Assembly (NCBI GenBank): GCA_022577435.1
Contig: JAKOON010000014.1
Location: 863,001 to 927,000 of the forward strand
Length of the DNA stretch: 64,000 nucleotides
Direction of reading: 5' to 3'
Origin: Embiotoca jacksoni
Taxonomy: Eukaryota > Chordata > Actinopteri > Embiotocidae
The translations under genes and the position numbers were made by a program. Under the pieces are notes generated by a model that saw nothing but the letters and a program-made list of their open reading frames with translations, made no database searches and was not told where the DNA came from. This document shows positions 1-11,560 of this stretch, piece by piece. Position 1 is the stretch's first letter. Each line of letters starts with the position of its first letter.

Positions 1-399
1 CACCACGAAACCTGCCAACACGGAAAGAAACACAAGCAGGGAGGGCAGAAACAAAACAAGAAAAAAACACAAGGAAACGCAGAGATCCTGCCAAAAAGAG
101 TTTGTTTTAACACTTGTTACGGTTTCAGAAAGGCCCCAGGTGGGTTTAGAACCGAGAACCTTCTTGCTGTGAGGAAACAGCGCTAACCACTGCACCTCTG
201 TGCCGACCGGATTTTTACACAGAACATTTCATTTTAAAATGTATTGACAGTTTGTAGACGATGACAATTTGCCCAACGGTCTTCAAAGGGTTCGCTGACG
301 GAGGTTTTATGTCACAAATTTCAAGTAGCAAATATTATGTTTTTTAAAGAAGACCGATACGAGTTTTGTTTTGTTTTTGGGGACGGTTGGTCGTACGTT

Positions 400-575
400 G
401 TTTTCACCAGACGGACGTTTTTCACGGGACGGACGTTTTTCAACAAACAGACGTTTTTCACCGGATGGACGTTTTTCACCGGATGAACGGTTTTCACGTT
501 ACGGACGGTTTTTACGGGACAATTGGTTTTCACCGGATGATCGGTGTTCACCGGACGGATGTTTTTCACGGACTA
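400..575. repeat. 18-bp minisatellite
   Basis: About nine degenerate copies of an 18-bp unit, roughly ACGGACGTTTTTCACCGG, run in tandem. The homologous stretch in the second duplication unit (about 1045-1095) has only two to three copies. The array therefore expanded or contracted after the duplication. Because 18 is a multiple of three, several frames stay open and give six-residue peptide repeats, which I do not regard as coding. Confidence 0.85.
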
Positions 576-687
576 AAGCGGTCGTCGCAGCGCCGCTCAA
601 ACCTCTGAAGACGTGACATTTTTTTTAACACTTCTCACGGTTTGTGTTTATCCTATAAATTGCAGAGTTAAGGTGTGTGGGTGGGGG

Positions 688-838
688 GGGGGCAAACCGG
701 AGCTCCCGGAGAAAACCCCCATGGACACAGGGAGAACACAAGAACTCCACACAGACAGGCCCCAGGTGGGTTTAGAACCGAGAACCTTCTTGCTGTGAGG
801 AAACAGCGCTAACCACTGCACCTCTGTGCCGACCGGAT
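688..838 (-). mobile_element. tRNA-derived SINE-like element (DANA-like)
   Basis: Read on the minus strand the segment starts GGCACAGAGGTGCAGTGGTT, continues AGCGCTGTTTCCTCACAGCA and AGAAGGTTCTCGGTTC, then has the TGTGTGGAGTTCTTGTGTTC and TTTTCTCCGGGAGCTCCGG blocks. This order matches my memory of the widespread fish tRNA-derived SINE family (DANA-like). The GGTTC-type stretch corresponds to a pol III B box. A second, 5'-truncated copy lies at about 130-215 in the other duplication unit. The family name is from memory and was not checked. Confidence 0.6.
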
Positions 839-1229
839 TTTTACACAGAACATTTCATTTTAAAATGTATTGACAGTTTGTAGACGATGACAATTTGCCC
901 AACGGTCTTCAAAGGGTTCGCTGACAGAGGTTTTATTTCACAAATGTTAAGTAGCAAAAACATTTTTTTTTTTTAATATAAAGACCGTTGGAGCCAAGAT
1001 ACGAGTTGTGTTTTGTTTTTTGGGGACGGTTGGTCGTACGTTGTTTTCACCGGACGGACGTTTTTACAGGACGAACGTTTTTCACGGACTAAAGTAATAA
1101 ATCTGACAAGAAGGACTAAAGGGGTTGTTGCCTCGCCGCTCAAACCTCTGAAGACGTGAGTTTTTTTAACGATGTGAGCGGCGCTGCTCCAAACCACAAA
1201 AAATACCAAAGTGGATGAATGGTCACTGG

Positions 1230-4200
1230 TCAATAAAGCCATGGGTGACACTGTAGCTCCTCCAGGGTGGGACGATCCTTGGGAGATTCGTTCAAACACA
1301 TCTGCAGGAAATTGATGCATTCTGCAGAGAAAGAAGGAGAAAGATGACAGTTATCCAACAGAATGTGAACCACAACCAACAGATTCCTGTCTGCTGACAG
1401 GTTTGTGCATCAAGAGTTGAATTTCATACCTTCAGATAGCATATCGCTGATCTTAATGTGGCCTTTTACAAACTCCTCTGTGTCAAACTCTGTAAATCTG
1501 TGCAGTATGTTATACAGGACAACTCCCATCTGCCACACTGTCGTGGGGCCGGCTCTGTGAGAACCATTTTCAATCCACTCTGGTGGGATGTGAGCAGGAG
1601 TTCCTAGAAACCACAAACACAATAATAATATAGCGAGGAGGAGGAATGGTGTTTAAAAAAATAATGGATTGATGAATGAATGAAATTGGATGTAGAAGCT
1701 AGACATCGTACCACAGAAGGCTCGATACAAGGACTTCTTCTTAAAAAAGCAGCTGAGTCCAAAGTCAATGAGGCGAACACGAGGAACGGCCGAGCCGGTT
1801 TCAATCAAGATGTTTTGTGTCTTGATGTCCCGATGGAAAATGTTTTTCTCCTCAAGCTGTTTTGCTGCATCAACCAGCTGTCTCAGGATAATCTAAGAGA
1901 CAAAAGGAGATAAGGAATTGAGAAGAAAAAGGGAGGCGATAAGACATTTTTAATGGTGATGACTCTACGTTAACGACTGTGATTCAAAGTTGACAACAAC
2001 TGACATCAATCTGGAGAAATGCAGTGTTATTATTAAATATATTTGTGACCCAAATCTAGAAAAATAAAAACTTAATTGTACATTTCAAGCCTTATTTGTC
2101 CATTTCATATCACCTCCTCAGCATTGCTAAATTTTAGGTTCAGGAACTTGCCCCCAAAACTACTGAATAAAAGAGGAACCTTTGACAAATGTTAACAGGC
2201 TTAAAACTCAAACACATTTCCAAGAATCCAACGGCTACTTACTTTGGCCTCGTCCTCCTCCAGGGAGCCTCCGTTGACCATGACGTAGTCATTGAGGTCC
2301 CGGGACGGCATCGGTCTCTCCATGACCACAATCAGCTCCCAGTGCAGATCATACCAGTCCAGCAGGGAGACATTCACTGTCTGCCCCACTGAACCACGTG
2401 TTCCTTCTTCCATCTTCAACATACACGCCACTTCAGAGGAAATATTTTTCCCATTCTCGTCCTGATAGATAAAGAGACAAACAGACAGATAATTATGTTC
2501 CATCAATAATCCATTCAGGAATTAGTAAATTGATGACAGCAGCAGTAGTTGGTGTTGCTCACTTACCTTTTCTTTGCAGTGGACTTTATCTTTAGGGATG
2601 TGTTTGATAGCTACCTACAAGAAACAAACAAGATTTGGGTTAGCACATCTCGACCACTGTACTTGTTTGAGTGTTGATGCGTGAATATGTGTGTAATACT
2701 TACTGGTAAATTGTCTTCTCTACGGACGCCAGCAAACACAGCTCCACACCCTCCTTGGCCGAGCTTTTCCAGCTGAACGTATTTGGCCTCGAATTGAGCT
2801 GAAAAACAAACGTAAACGTGTGATGAGTTTTAGCACGGAACGCCAGCGATGACATTGTCGTTACGTTAAATGAGCTCTAATTTGAACCCGGCGTCTATTA
2901 CACCTAAATAAAGCCAAAACCCGTCATTAAGCACTAAGTTCTTACCTCTGCGCTTAGCTGCTGTGGATTGTTTGGATGTCTGGCCCTCAGAGCTGGTGTT
3001 ACTCTTGGCAACTCTTGTCCGACGGCGCACGGGTTCTTTGACGACTTTTTTGTTGTTGTTGCCGTCTTCAACTTACGAAAAAAAAAAGAAAAACATTAGC
3101 TTGTTAACAGTTAAAGGCGCTAACATCAAGAAATAAACCGTCTAACCAAACAGGAACTTTTTTATGTTTACACCTCTATGATATCAGGAAAAGTTCTTTC
3201 TAGCTTTCTTTGCAAGCAGCAGAAAGAATTCTCCTACTAACGAGTTGACTAACGAGTTCTCCAAAACAATGACATCATCAAATTTAGTTTTTTGGTGTGT
3301 CAATGCTGAGAGCACCAAAAAAGACAAACCATGGCAAATACCATCGCAATGGTGAGCGCAAAAATCTCAAAACCTGGAGAGAAAAATCCCAAACTATCTG
3401 CATAAATAGATACTACTAGATGAAAGTGAGAAGTTTGTTTTAGTTTGTTTTCATAATTTAGGAGAACTGAAGTCTGTTCGGATTAATATACCAATACCCA
3501 GAAAGATTGGCATTATTAAATCTAAATCTGTAAAGTGTGAACTGATTATAAACCTGTGGTTTCACATGATGGTCTTACCTTGGCCATTATCTGAAGAGGA
3601 TGCAGCCTCCTCATCACTCTGCTGAAGGTCACAGAGTTTCCTCTTCATCCTCAGCCCCGAGGGTCCCTCTCCACAGTCGGTGAGTCTCCTCCTGGCTCTC
3701 CTTATGATGCTGGCCTCCTGAGATCTGGGACAGGGTTCAGCCACGTCAGAGACTCTTGACTGTTTCTGAGAGGTCTCAGTGTCAGGACTGGCCTCCCTCT
3801 TCGCCGCTGTCGTGTGACAACAAACCGGTTCTTTCTGGCGTCTTTTATTATTTTTGCTGCCATCTACATATGAAAAAAACAAGAAAAACGTTAGCTTGTT
3901 GACTGTCTAAGGCTCAAAAATGGAAAATAAGTCGTCCAACTTAAATAACCAAACATTTAATCATTCTGTGCTGAACTTGTTCATGTTTACACCTCTATCA
4001 TATCAGGAAATGTAACTGTTAGCTTTCTTTGAAAGCAGCAAAGTGAAAACATTCTCCTACTGACAAGTTGACTCATAAATAAACATGATTCTATGTCATA
4101 TCTATCTATGCAGATAGTTTTATTTTGATCTGTCCAGGTTTTAAGATGTCTATCTCCTCCCCGAAACAATGACAGTTCATAAAATGTAGTTTTTTGGTGT

Positions 4201-5012
4201 GTGTCAATGCTGAGAGCACCAAAAAAGACAAACCATCACAATGGTGAGCACAACAATCTCCAAACCTGGAGAGAAAAATCCCAAACTATCTGCATAAATA
4301 GATACTACCAGATGAAAGTGAGATATTTACATCATTTAGGAGAACTGAAGTCTGTTTGGATTAATATACCAATACCCAGGAAGATTGGCATTATAAATAC
4401 AAAACTATTAAATCTAAATCTGTAAAGTGTGAACTGATTGTAAACCTGTGGTTTCACATGATGGTCTTACCTTGGCCATTATCTGAAGAGGATGCAGCCT
4501 CCTCATCACTCTGCTGAAGGTCACAGAGTTTCCTCTTCATCCTCAGCCCCGAGGGTCCCTCTCCACAGTCGGTGAGTCTCCTCCTGGCTCTCCTTATGAT
4601 GCTGGCCTCCTGAGATCTGGGACAGGGTTCAGCCACGTCAGAGACTCTTGACTGTTTCTGAGAGGTCTCAGTGTCAGGACTGGCCTCCCTCTTCGCCGCT
4701 GTCGTGTGACAACAAGCCGGTTCCATGAGGCCTTCTTTATTCTCTCCATTCACAGATGTATTTTTTAGTGACATGATGCTACTGTATTCTGCAAATGAGA
4801 AATCACAGTGGAACATTAATTTGCTGTAAATTGGAAACACTAATTGAATAAAATTGGCTCAAAAGAACAAATCAGAGGTCTGTCTCAGGTTTGAGTTCAA
4901 TCCCAATATCTGACAACAACGCAGGTTTTTCCTGGAGTCTCCACTTACTGTCGCTAGAAGTGCTGCAAGTTTTAGTCTTCAGTGCCGAGTCGATGTTCAC
5001 GTCCATGTTCAT
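1230..5012 (-). CDS. Pim-like serine/threonine protein kinase
   Basis: Ten exons, read downward: 5012-4949, 4788-4471, 3863-3579, 3071-2946, 2798-2704, 2614-2567, 2461-2243, 1892-1712, 1603-1430, 1321-1230. All phases fit and give 533 codons plus TGA. The kinase domain has the glycine loop LGQGGCGAVFAG, the lysine motif VAIKHI, and the Pim-type hinge ERPMPSRDL with its proline. It also has the catalytic HRDIKTQNIL, the metal-binding IDFGLS, and PPEW in place of APE, all of which indicate an active enzyme. It ends with RPTLEELQCHPWLY. The first ~260 residues are a basic, serine-rich extension absent from PIM1, built from multiplied exons. Fish genomes carry large families of such Pim-related kinases, which phosphorylate Ser/Thr in basic contexts. 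A minus-strand poly(A) signal may lie at about 933-938. The substrate is unknown. Confidence 0.93.
3072..4788 (-). repeat. Tandemly copied exon-plus-intron inside the kinase gene
   Basis: Exon 2 (4471-4788) and exon 3 (3579-3863) encode almost the same ~80 residues, beginning HTTAAKREASPDTETSQKQ and ending NGQG. Their flanking introns also match, for example CACCTCTATCATATCAGGAAA near 4000 and a near copy at 3172, and a shared ATGCTGAGAGCACCAAAAAA block near 3304 and 4207. The repeat units are about 3072-3863 and 3864-4740. Exon 4 (2946-3071) opens with a related stretch (EDGNNNKK..KEPV against DGSKNNKR..KEPV), so it looks like a third, older copy. Confidence 0.9.
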
Positions 5013-5480
5013 GGATTAAACGTATGATAACTTTGCAAACAAGTGAGTGTCGATCCAACAAGTGTGTATCTGAGTGAGTGAATTCCGAAGGTTCTGACAA
5101 CAAAACACTGAATATAGTGACATCACTCCCTTTATGACATCACGTTGGAGTGTTCAGAAATATGCAAATTAACCTTCAAAACTAAATTCTGTTTGTCTAC
5201 ATTTGAAAAAGTGGAATATAATCCACTGAAAGTCAAGTCTGTAGAGGTTTATTCACTAAAAGCTGTTGATATCAGCTTTATCTCGATCACCTGCTGGTAT
5301 TATTCTATAAGTCAAACATACAACAAAAATGAACATACACGATAAAATATTATACTTCATGAATTTTTGTCCTTGCTATTGTGTGCTACACAAGTTATTG
5401 TGAGTCAGACGACCACGTTGAACATTTTATTATCGATGTTTATATTTTGAACAAAGCAGCTTAAAAATAAAGCGTTACTG
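5013..5480. other. Upstream region of the Pim-like kinase gene
   Basis: This stretch should hold the 5' untranslated region and promoter of the minus-strand kinase gene. Two TGACATCA-type CRE-like motifs occur near 5118 and 5136. No further exon was recognised. Confidence 0.35.
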
Positions 5481-5489
5481 AAAACAATT

Positions 5490-5700
5490 TAATGAATTGC
5501 CATGAAGTTCGGTGCAGACATTCATGTTCCTCAGAATGAATCCTGGGTTTGGTGACCGCTTGACTTTTTCTGTATTGTCACCAAGAAGGTTCACGTTTTT
5601 TATACAGAAATCTTTAAGCAACCTTTGGATGGACCACCAGATATTCATGGTGCCAAGAAGTTGTACCCCTCTGGATTCAGCAACACTTTATAGCACCACC
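5490..5700 (+). repeat. Dispersed fish repeat fragment (CATGAAGTTCGG type)
   Basis: The run GAATTGCCATGAAGTTCGGT followed by GCAGACATTCATGTTCCTCA resembles a very common fish intergenic repeat. A related fragment at about 7845-7945 contains ACAACTATTGGATGGATTGG and TGAAATTTGGTACAGG. The open frame here is not considered coding. Family identity is from memory. Confidence 0.5.
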
Positions 5701-5979
5701 ATGAAGTTAACATTTGTTGTTTATATGTGCATGTGGGCCACACAATACACATTCCTGAAAATAGTTTTACATGAGTGTCTCTTGGCAGTAAAAAAAAGTG
5801 CTGCAAAAGGCTGTAAAGAAGACTATGAACAAGTCCAAATTATATATAACCAATGGATCTGTCCAAATAACCACACTTAGTCTTAAGAACGTAAGTGCAC
5901 ATCCACAAGGTTGTAGAAATGTGTTTCACACGTTGCAAAAATGTTAATTAAAATATTGGCATTACTCTTTTCAAAGTTT

Positions 5980-6122
5980 AGTCAAGGTTTCCAATCAGAT
6001 CAGTTAGATCCACCGCTGGCTCCTCCCCCAGCTCATCCAAATATGGTCACTTCCTGCTCCAAACCACTCCGAACTAGCAAAGATGGTGACGGACAGAATC
6101 TGAACTGGAGGATTCATAACAG
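5980..6122 (+). repeat. Dispersed repeat family R1, copy a (partial)
   Basis: It holds the right-hand part of a repeat found several times in this window. Landmarks are CCGCTGGCTCCTCCCCCAGC, AAATATGGTCACTTCCTGCT and GGAGGATTCATAAC. Other copies lie at 28838-29290, 30100-30475, 33870-33950, 40859-41135 and 41640-41995. Confidence 0.8.
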
Positions 6123-6124
6123 CC

Positions 6125-6897
6125 GTTCACAGTGTAGAATAATGAGAAATAACAGCAGGAGTGCTTGAATTATATCAATAACCAAGTTTATCAGTAATCA
6201 CTATAAGCTTTATTCGTTCTGAAGACAATCGGTGAGGCTCCGCCCCTTTTTGTCCCAAATGACCAGTTTGCTCGAGCCAAAGAGACACAACGCAAAAGAC
6301 ATGAAGACACAAGGACTACTATAGATGCAAATACTACAAAAAAACAGACTTTTGAGAATTTCTCCTTTTATTAAAGTACAGTATGTATAAAATTCAAACA
6401 CCATGGCCCCTACTCCAGCATGGCTTCATCTCTGTTTAAACTGAAAGTTCTATTAAATCATCTAGTAGAACTAAAATACTAATTTATATTATTCCACAAA
6501 ATATTACAAAGTAATTTTTGGGTTTCATTGAACACAACGTAACATATCACACAGTCGCACTTCTGTAACTGACTTACCAGTTTCTTTATCACACGAACAT
6601 CGCTGTGGTCACTGCCGTTAACCAACCAACAACAGTGACGAGTGATAAATACGGACTTCAGAGTCATTTCAAAACACATCTGATGTCACACTGCCTCGGT
6701 ATTCCTCCACAGTCTGTCCCTCTAACTTTAAAAACAACTGATATTTAAGTCATAATTTCCATTGGTGTAAAAACTCAGGAAATGGTTTTGAGCTCTTTCT
6801 CTAACATCCGATGCTCGGGGCTCTTCGGAGTCAGGAGCAGAACACGGTAACATGGCGTGACCTCCCGCTTGCTGCGTTGTGGAGAGTTTCTGATCTT
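6125..6897 (-). other. Probable 3' untranslated region of hepacam
   Basis: No coding signal was recognised after the hepacam stop codon. A minus-strand AATAAA (plus TTTATT at 6209-6214) would end a transcript of reasonable length about 690 bases after the stop. The assignment is by position only. Confidence 0.4.
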
Positions 6898-9800
6898 TCA
6901 GGTGAACCAGTGGGAGTTATGGGCGGGGCACCCGGTTGACCGGGTAAGAGAATCGGAGTACTTTGGGGAACTGGAGTAGCATGGCGGGTTGTCGAGTTCA
7001 GACGGAGATCCAATGCTGTTACTGGAGGAGTCATCCATGGAGGGATCCTGCAAAACAGGACGACATCAGCCCGAATATATGGCATTAATAGCGTTGCATT
7101 TATATAGTTTAGATATAAATACTGCATTACTATCTCTGGGTCTATTGGTTTGCACAGCTAACTGTGTTAACGATTTAGATTTTCCTCCGGTTTTAAGTCT
7201 TGCTACCTGATGTGAGTCACAGGATGTAAACGGATTAGAGTGTTGATGAAAGAGGTACCTTTTGCTGGAGGATGTAAAGTGAAGTTACTGCATTTATCCC
7301 GTTATTCTCTGTTATTTTTGGAAGCACATCATCTGTGGCAAAGCACAAAACATCGGACCATCATTCGTACACAGTCTAATTTCTCTATCAGCATTAAATG
7401 AAGCCTAAACCAAAACACACTTTACCTGTGTGATTGATTGGTAGGTGACGAGGGTGGTCATAATAACTGGACACAGGCTTTCTTGGTGGATGTCGAGACC
7501 TAAGAAGACAAAATGGTATCAGTGCTTTCCAGCTCGGCCTTTTTTTTTTTTTTTAATCAGTCTTGTCCTATTTGGGGTTTTATTCTTAAAGCCTAATAAC
7601 AATACTTACTTTTTAGAAGGCGTCCAGCAGGCGCATACGGTCACCAAGGTGATGAGGAGGAAGATGCCTCCAGTGGAAAGGATGATGTAGAGGGAACTTC
7701 TTCCTGGTAGGATATGCAGAGTAACAGTAAAGGCACTACACAACAACAATAAAAAAAAAAAAAAAGATTTTACACGATACGATTACTGAATATATACTTA
7801 GAAAATCGGAGTAAAGTAGTGCCTGTTTGTTGCTTTGGTCTTGACTGAAATATCTCCACAACTATTGGATGGATTGGTATGAAATTTGGTACAGGTGTCC
7901 GGAGGGTGATCTAGTGTTGTTTCTGTGATTCCCTGCCTGTTACACTGGTGCCACTTTGAATTATGCAACTAAGACTCACTGTAAACGGTCAGTCTGATGG
8001 GCAGGCTCGTCATGTTGCCCACAGGATTCTCCACCGCGCAGGTGTAGACGTCATCATCCACCATCAGCACCCGTGAGATGGTCAAGAGCTTCTGGTCAGG
8101 TGACAACACGAACCTCGTCACGTTGGTCAGCGGCTTCCCACCTTTGAACCACCGGTATGTCGTTCTGGTTCCGTTGTCGTGGGAACAGTTGAGGATGACA
8201 TTCTCGCTGAGCTCCAGTACCGATGACGCCTCCATGTGGATAAAGGGCCGGGATATAGTTTCTGGATGTGGAGACACAAGAGAACAGTAAATATGGTGTA
8301 TGGGTAAGACCTTACAGACTCGTACAAGAGAACCCGTCCCCCTACCGTCGACGGTGAGTGTGATGCTGCCCTCTCCTGTGAAGCTGTCGTCTGTGATGGA
8401 GATCTCCACTTCGTACGTTCCGTCGTCGGACAGTCGGAGGTTGTGGAGGAGCAGAGTCCCGTTCTCAAACACCAGGATGCGGTCTCGGTACTCCGGCCTC
8501 AGGGTCCCGATGATATCCGTTCCAATGGACTGGACGACGGTGACGGACTTTTCCCTCTGCAGCTGCCACTTAATGACCGGCGGGTCGAGGCTGAAGCTGT
8601 CGTAGCGGACGGACAGAACGGCCTCGCCGCCTGCTGAACCTCTGATGAGGCTGTTTGGGATGGTCATGTTCACCGCCAGCACTTCACCTGCAGAGACACA
8701 CGGGACAAAGGTCACAGCATTCAAGTGAGTTTAAAGCTCCTCTTGTGAACAGATTTATGGGAATGCCGATATCTAATGACACATCACTCCGGATAGATCT
8801 GTCTGAGGACAGAGCTGTACCTACTAGAGCCTCTGGAACTGATCACGCAGATGAGTCCACACGTTTCTGAATGATCTTCACAAACTACGAGAGGATAAAA
8901 ACCATATCGACAAACAGAATATGTTCTGCCAGCTTCTTGCTCGTTTTTGTTTCAGAAAATAAATTTTATCTTGTTCATTTATCGTCCATATAGTTCATAG
9001 GAAATACACGCATCCATGATACGTGTTCATCTCCACTAGTACTATTAATATCTACATGAAAATCAATGTACAGAAATGTAGATTTAGCTTGAGCTAAGGC
9101 TTGCCACGGCTATCCTGTACAAAGTCTTACATGCACTGCAGCCTGCAACTTTTTTCTGAGGGTGTGATCAAAACAATATAATGTACATTTAAAAATGTAA
9201 GATTACTGTATGAATGTACAGGATATTCAAAGTCTAAGAGACGACAAAAACAATCTATCAAACAGCCATTGTTATCTGAGATGTTTCTAGTCTTAAATAT
9301 TTTGTCAACTATTTAATTATGAGTTTGCAGAGAATTATAAATCTGCAGAAACTTGGTTTCTTGCATGTTCGATAAAAAGCCAACAATATTTTAAACTGAT
9401 TGGTGATTCGATGGTTCTTATTGGACAAATAATGGACAATTCTTTAACATTAAAAAACGATTTATTCTTACAACATCTGCACTTGATAAAAACGTTCTTG
9501 TTGCTCTGCAGTGGGAAACTAACTTGGTCGAGTGCCAAGAAGAAAACGACGCTCCACGCCCGTCTGCATCGGCACTGAACACGAGAACTGAATCCTTCAG
9601 TATGAATGTTGTCTGCTGTTGCAGCTTCATGAACGACCATCTGCAGCCGTGACGGCACTTAAATGAAGAAGAACTTCGGTATCACTTCTGAACATACGTG
9701 ACGAAGAGCACCACGCCCCGCCACCGCTGTACACCGCAGCCAGTTTTTCATGGCAGATCCGCATCGCCATGGTAACGGCTGTCGAAGTCTTTGGGATGGG

Positions 9801-10773
9801 CCGGCGTGAGCCAACAAAAGTGGGGATTGTTTGTTCGAATTTCCTTCTTGGCAGTTCATGAAAAGAGCACTGGGAGCGATCCAGACGCCGTGCTAGCGCT
9901 GCAGAAACAGAGCTGCTCAGTGACTCCGCCGACAGCCTCAACAATGGCAGGACGGTGGTGACACGCAGCTGAAGACAGCTGGAGACAGCTGAAGACAGCT
10001 GAAGACAGCGGTTCTGGTACAGACCGTAGGCACAGTTACAGTATGACTTTCAAAAGGGGGGGTGGGCCCGAGACTGTGAAAACACCCACACGGTCTAATA
10101 CAGTCCAATACAACAAACAACACCCTTTGTGAGAGCTCTAATGTTCCGTTTTCAGAGTTTAGTCACGGCATATCTTCTGAATTCATACTTATTTAGTGAC
10201 ATTCAGGTGGAATAATATCATGCAAAACACTGCACAAATGATCAGAAACCTGCAGTTGTGTCACAGCAGGTCAAAGCTTTTCCACGATCTGCTTTTATTT
10301 ATGAAGAAATTATGTAACTTCCTGTTGTTTTGCATTTTCTTCTGACACCAAATCATCTATTATGAAAGCACAGCTGCTTCAGGAGTTGCAAGTTCAACTG
10401 AAAATCTTTGTGTCTATTTGCAAAATGATCTGGAAGCGTCCTCTGATTGTTTCAAACCATGCGAGCTATTGAGCAACAGAGAAGCAACAAGCTCGATCAA
10501 TATTTACTGATTCTCTCATATGTAAAAAAACTAAAGAGCATACAAACAAACATGCAAAAACACATTTGCACCATTTTCAACCATGCATCAGATACAATGC
10601 ATAAACAACTCTAAGGCAAAACTTCTGGATCTACTTGTGCACCAAATTTTAAAGCAAATTTTGCTCAAAAAGAAAAGAAGTAACATACCTGAGTTGAAGA
10701 AGTCGAGACATACGAGCAGTAAAACGTGGTAAAATGTTTTAGCTTGTGAAGCAGCCTCCCTCTCGGCCTTCAT
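6898..10773 (-). CDS. hepacam: Hepatocyte cell adhesion molecule (HEPACAM/GlialCAM)
   Basis: Seven exons in minus order: 10773-10689, 8687-8346, 8261-7980, 7703-7610, 7499-7426, 7332-7259, 7047-6898. Phases agree and give 366 codons plus stop. Exon 1 is a signal peptide starting MKAEREAASQAKTFYHVLLL. An in-frame ATG further upstream is possible, but this start matches the length of the mammalian signal peptide. Residues about 29-142 form the V-type Ig domain, with VKWQL-like, TVVQSIGT and GTLRPEYRDRI motifs. This domain has YEVEI where an Ig cysteine usually sits, as in the mammalian protein. Residues about 143-236 form the C2 Ig domain with a cysteine pair (NCSH, YTCAV). The transmembrane segment follows (SLYIILSTGGIFLLITLVTV). 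The cytoplasmic tail has SLYIL, matching mammalian ALYIL, but is shorter than mammalian tails. Several N-glycosylation sequons are visible. In mammals the protein mediates glial adhesion and partners MLC1 and ClC-2. Which fish paralogue (a or b) is unresolved. Confidence 0.93.
8688..10688 (-). other. hepacam intron 1
   Basis: A 2-kb intron separates the signal-peptide exon from the first Ig exon. It is AT-rich apart from a GC-rich island at about 9500-10010, which contains CGCCATGGTAACGG (half of an RFX X-box, near 9764) and a short tandem run of GAAGACAGCTG at 9968-10010. Open frames in the island could not be tied to any family. Confidence 0.7.
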
Positions 10774-11560
10774 CTTGGGTCTCAGGCTTTGTTTTCCTCC
10801 CGGACGACCAGCATGATTTGCGTCTCTGGGCAGGACGGAGGACACAGTCATTCATTCAGGCGCTGCTGGGACTGAGTACATGTTGTTCTCAGAAAACACT
10901 GCAGCAGCAGGACAAAAGTGTGTGTGTTTGCATGACTTCATGTTTTCTCTGGAACAATTACTTCAATATTTGATATGTTTAACAGAGTCATGAGAAACTT
11001 CAGTTTTCATTTTGCTTTTACTTTCGACCTTTAAATGTGACAGGAAATAAACCTGTAAAGTTTACTTGAGGAAAAAAAATATTATCCTCTGGGAACCATG
11101 AATGTTCTCTGTAAATACGATGGCAGTTGATCCACGTAGGAACTGACTTAGTGCAGCAGGAACAGTCGGAGACCCACCTAAACGTGGATTTATCATCTGG
11201 GGACCATGATTATCGATGACAAATGAAAAACTAGACTTTCATTTTTAAGACTCGTGTCACACTCGAGGTTTGCACAGAGGGAAGATTTGTTCTTCTGGTC
11301 AGTGGAGTCACTGAGATTATTTCCAGTCATCCTGTGGGGACCATGAATGTCCACTTTAGTCAGAATTTGGCAACGTATATTATCTTGTTCTGCATTGAAC
11401 ATGCAGATTATCAGCCAACAACCGAAGGTACCGTAAATAGTTACATCTAATTTAAATTACAAACTAAATGTAAAAAGAGATTTATGTGGAATATATTATT
11501 AATTGCTTTGCATCTTTTCTCCCTGGACTAAGGTTCAATAGTTCAAAGTTAATAGCTTGC
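10774..11560. other. Intergenic region upstream of hepacam with repeat fragments
   Basis: It should include the hepacam promoter next to 10773. Three blocks of the type CCTCTGGGAACCATGAATGT (near 11084, 11197 and 11332) belong to a common fish repeat related to the one at 7845-7945. No exon is seen. Confidence 0.5.

Larger units (their letters stand above)
107..1150. repeat. Tandem duplication of a ~520-bp unit
   Basis: Two consecutive units can be read, about 107-621 and 622-1150. Both begin with a T-run followed by AACACTT. Both contain the same segment ending in TTCAAAGGGTTCGCTGAC, then repeated GGACG/TTTTTCACC blocks, and both finish with CTCAAACCTCTGAAGACGTG. Unit 2 keeps more of the SINE-like body (about 688-838). 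Unit 1 has a longer minisatellite. The copies are close enough to suggest a fairly young duplication, just downstream of the Pim-like kinase stop codon at 1230. Confidence 0.8.

Noticed and set aside
321..616. Six-residue peptide repeats (VKNVHP type and others)
   Set aside because: Generated by the 18-bp minisatellite. Open in several frames, and the duplicate copy lacks it.
1950..2012. Possible C/D-box snoRNA in a kinase intron (TGATGA near 1956, CTGA near 2000)
   Set aside because: No terminal stem pairs around the boxes and no clear guide region. Boxes this short occur by chance.
5512..5880. Open frame of 122 codons
   Set aside because: It overlaps a dispersed fish repeat, and I recognise no protein family.
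9335..9944. Overlapping minus-strand frames in hepacam intron 1
   Set aside because: They lie in a GC-rich island with no splice logic to the flanking hepacam exons and no family resemblance. A small chance of an embedded retrocopy remains.
6898..10773. HEPACAM2 as an alternative name
   Set aside because: HEPACAM2 diverges strongly in the first Ig domain. The TVVQSIGT, YRDRI, ISITDDSFTGE and SLYIILSTGG motifs match HEPACAM.
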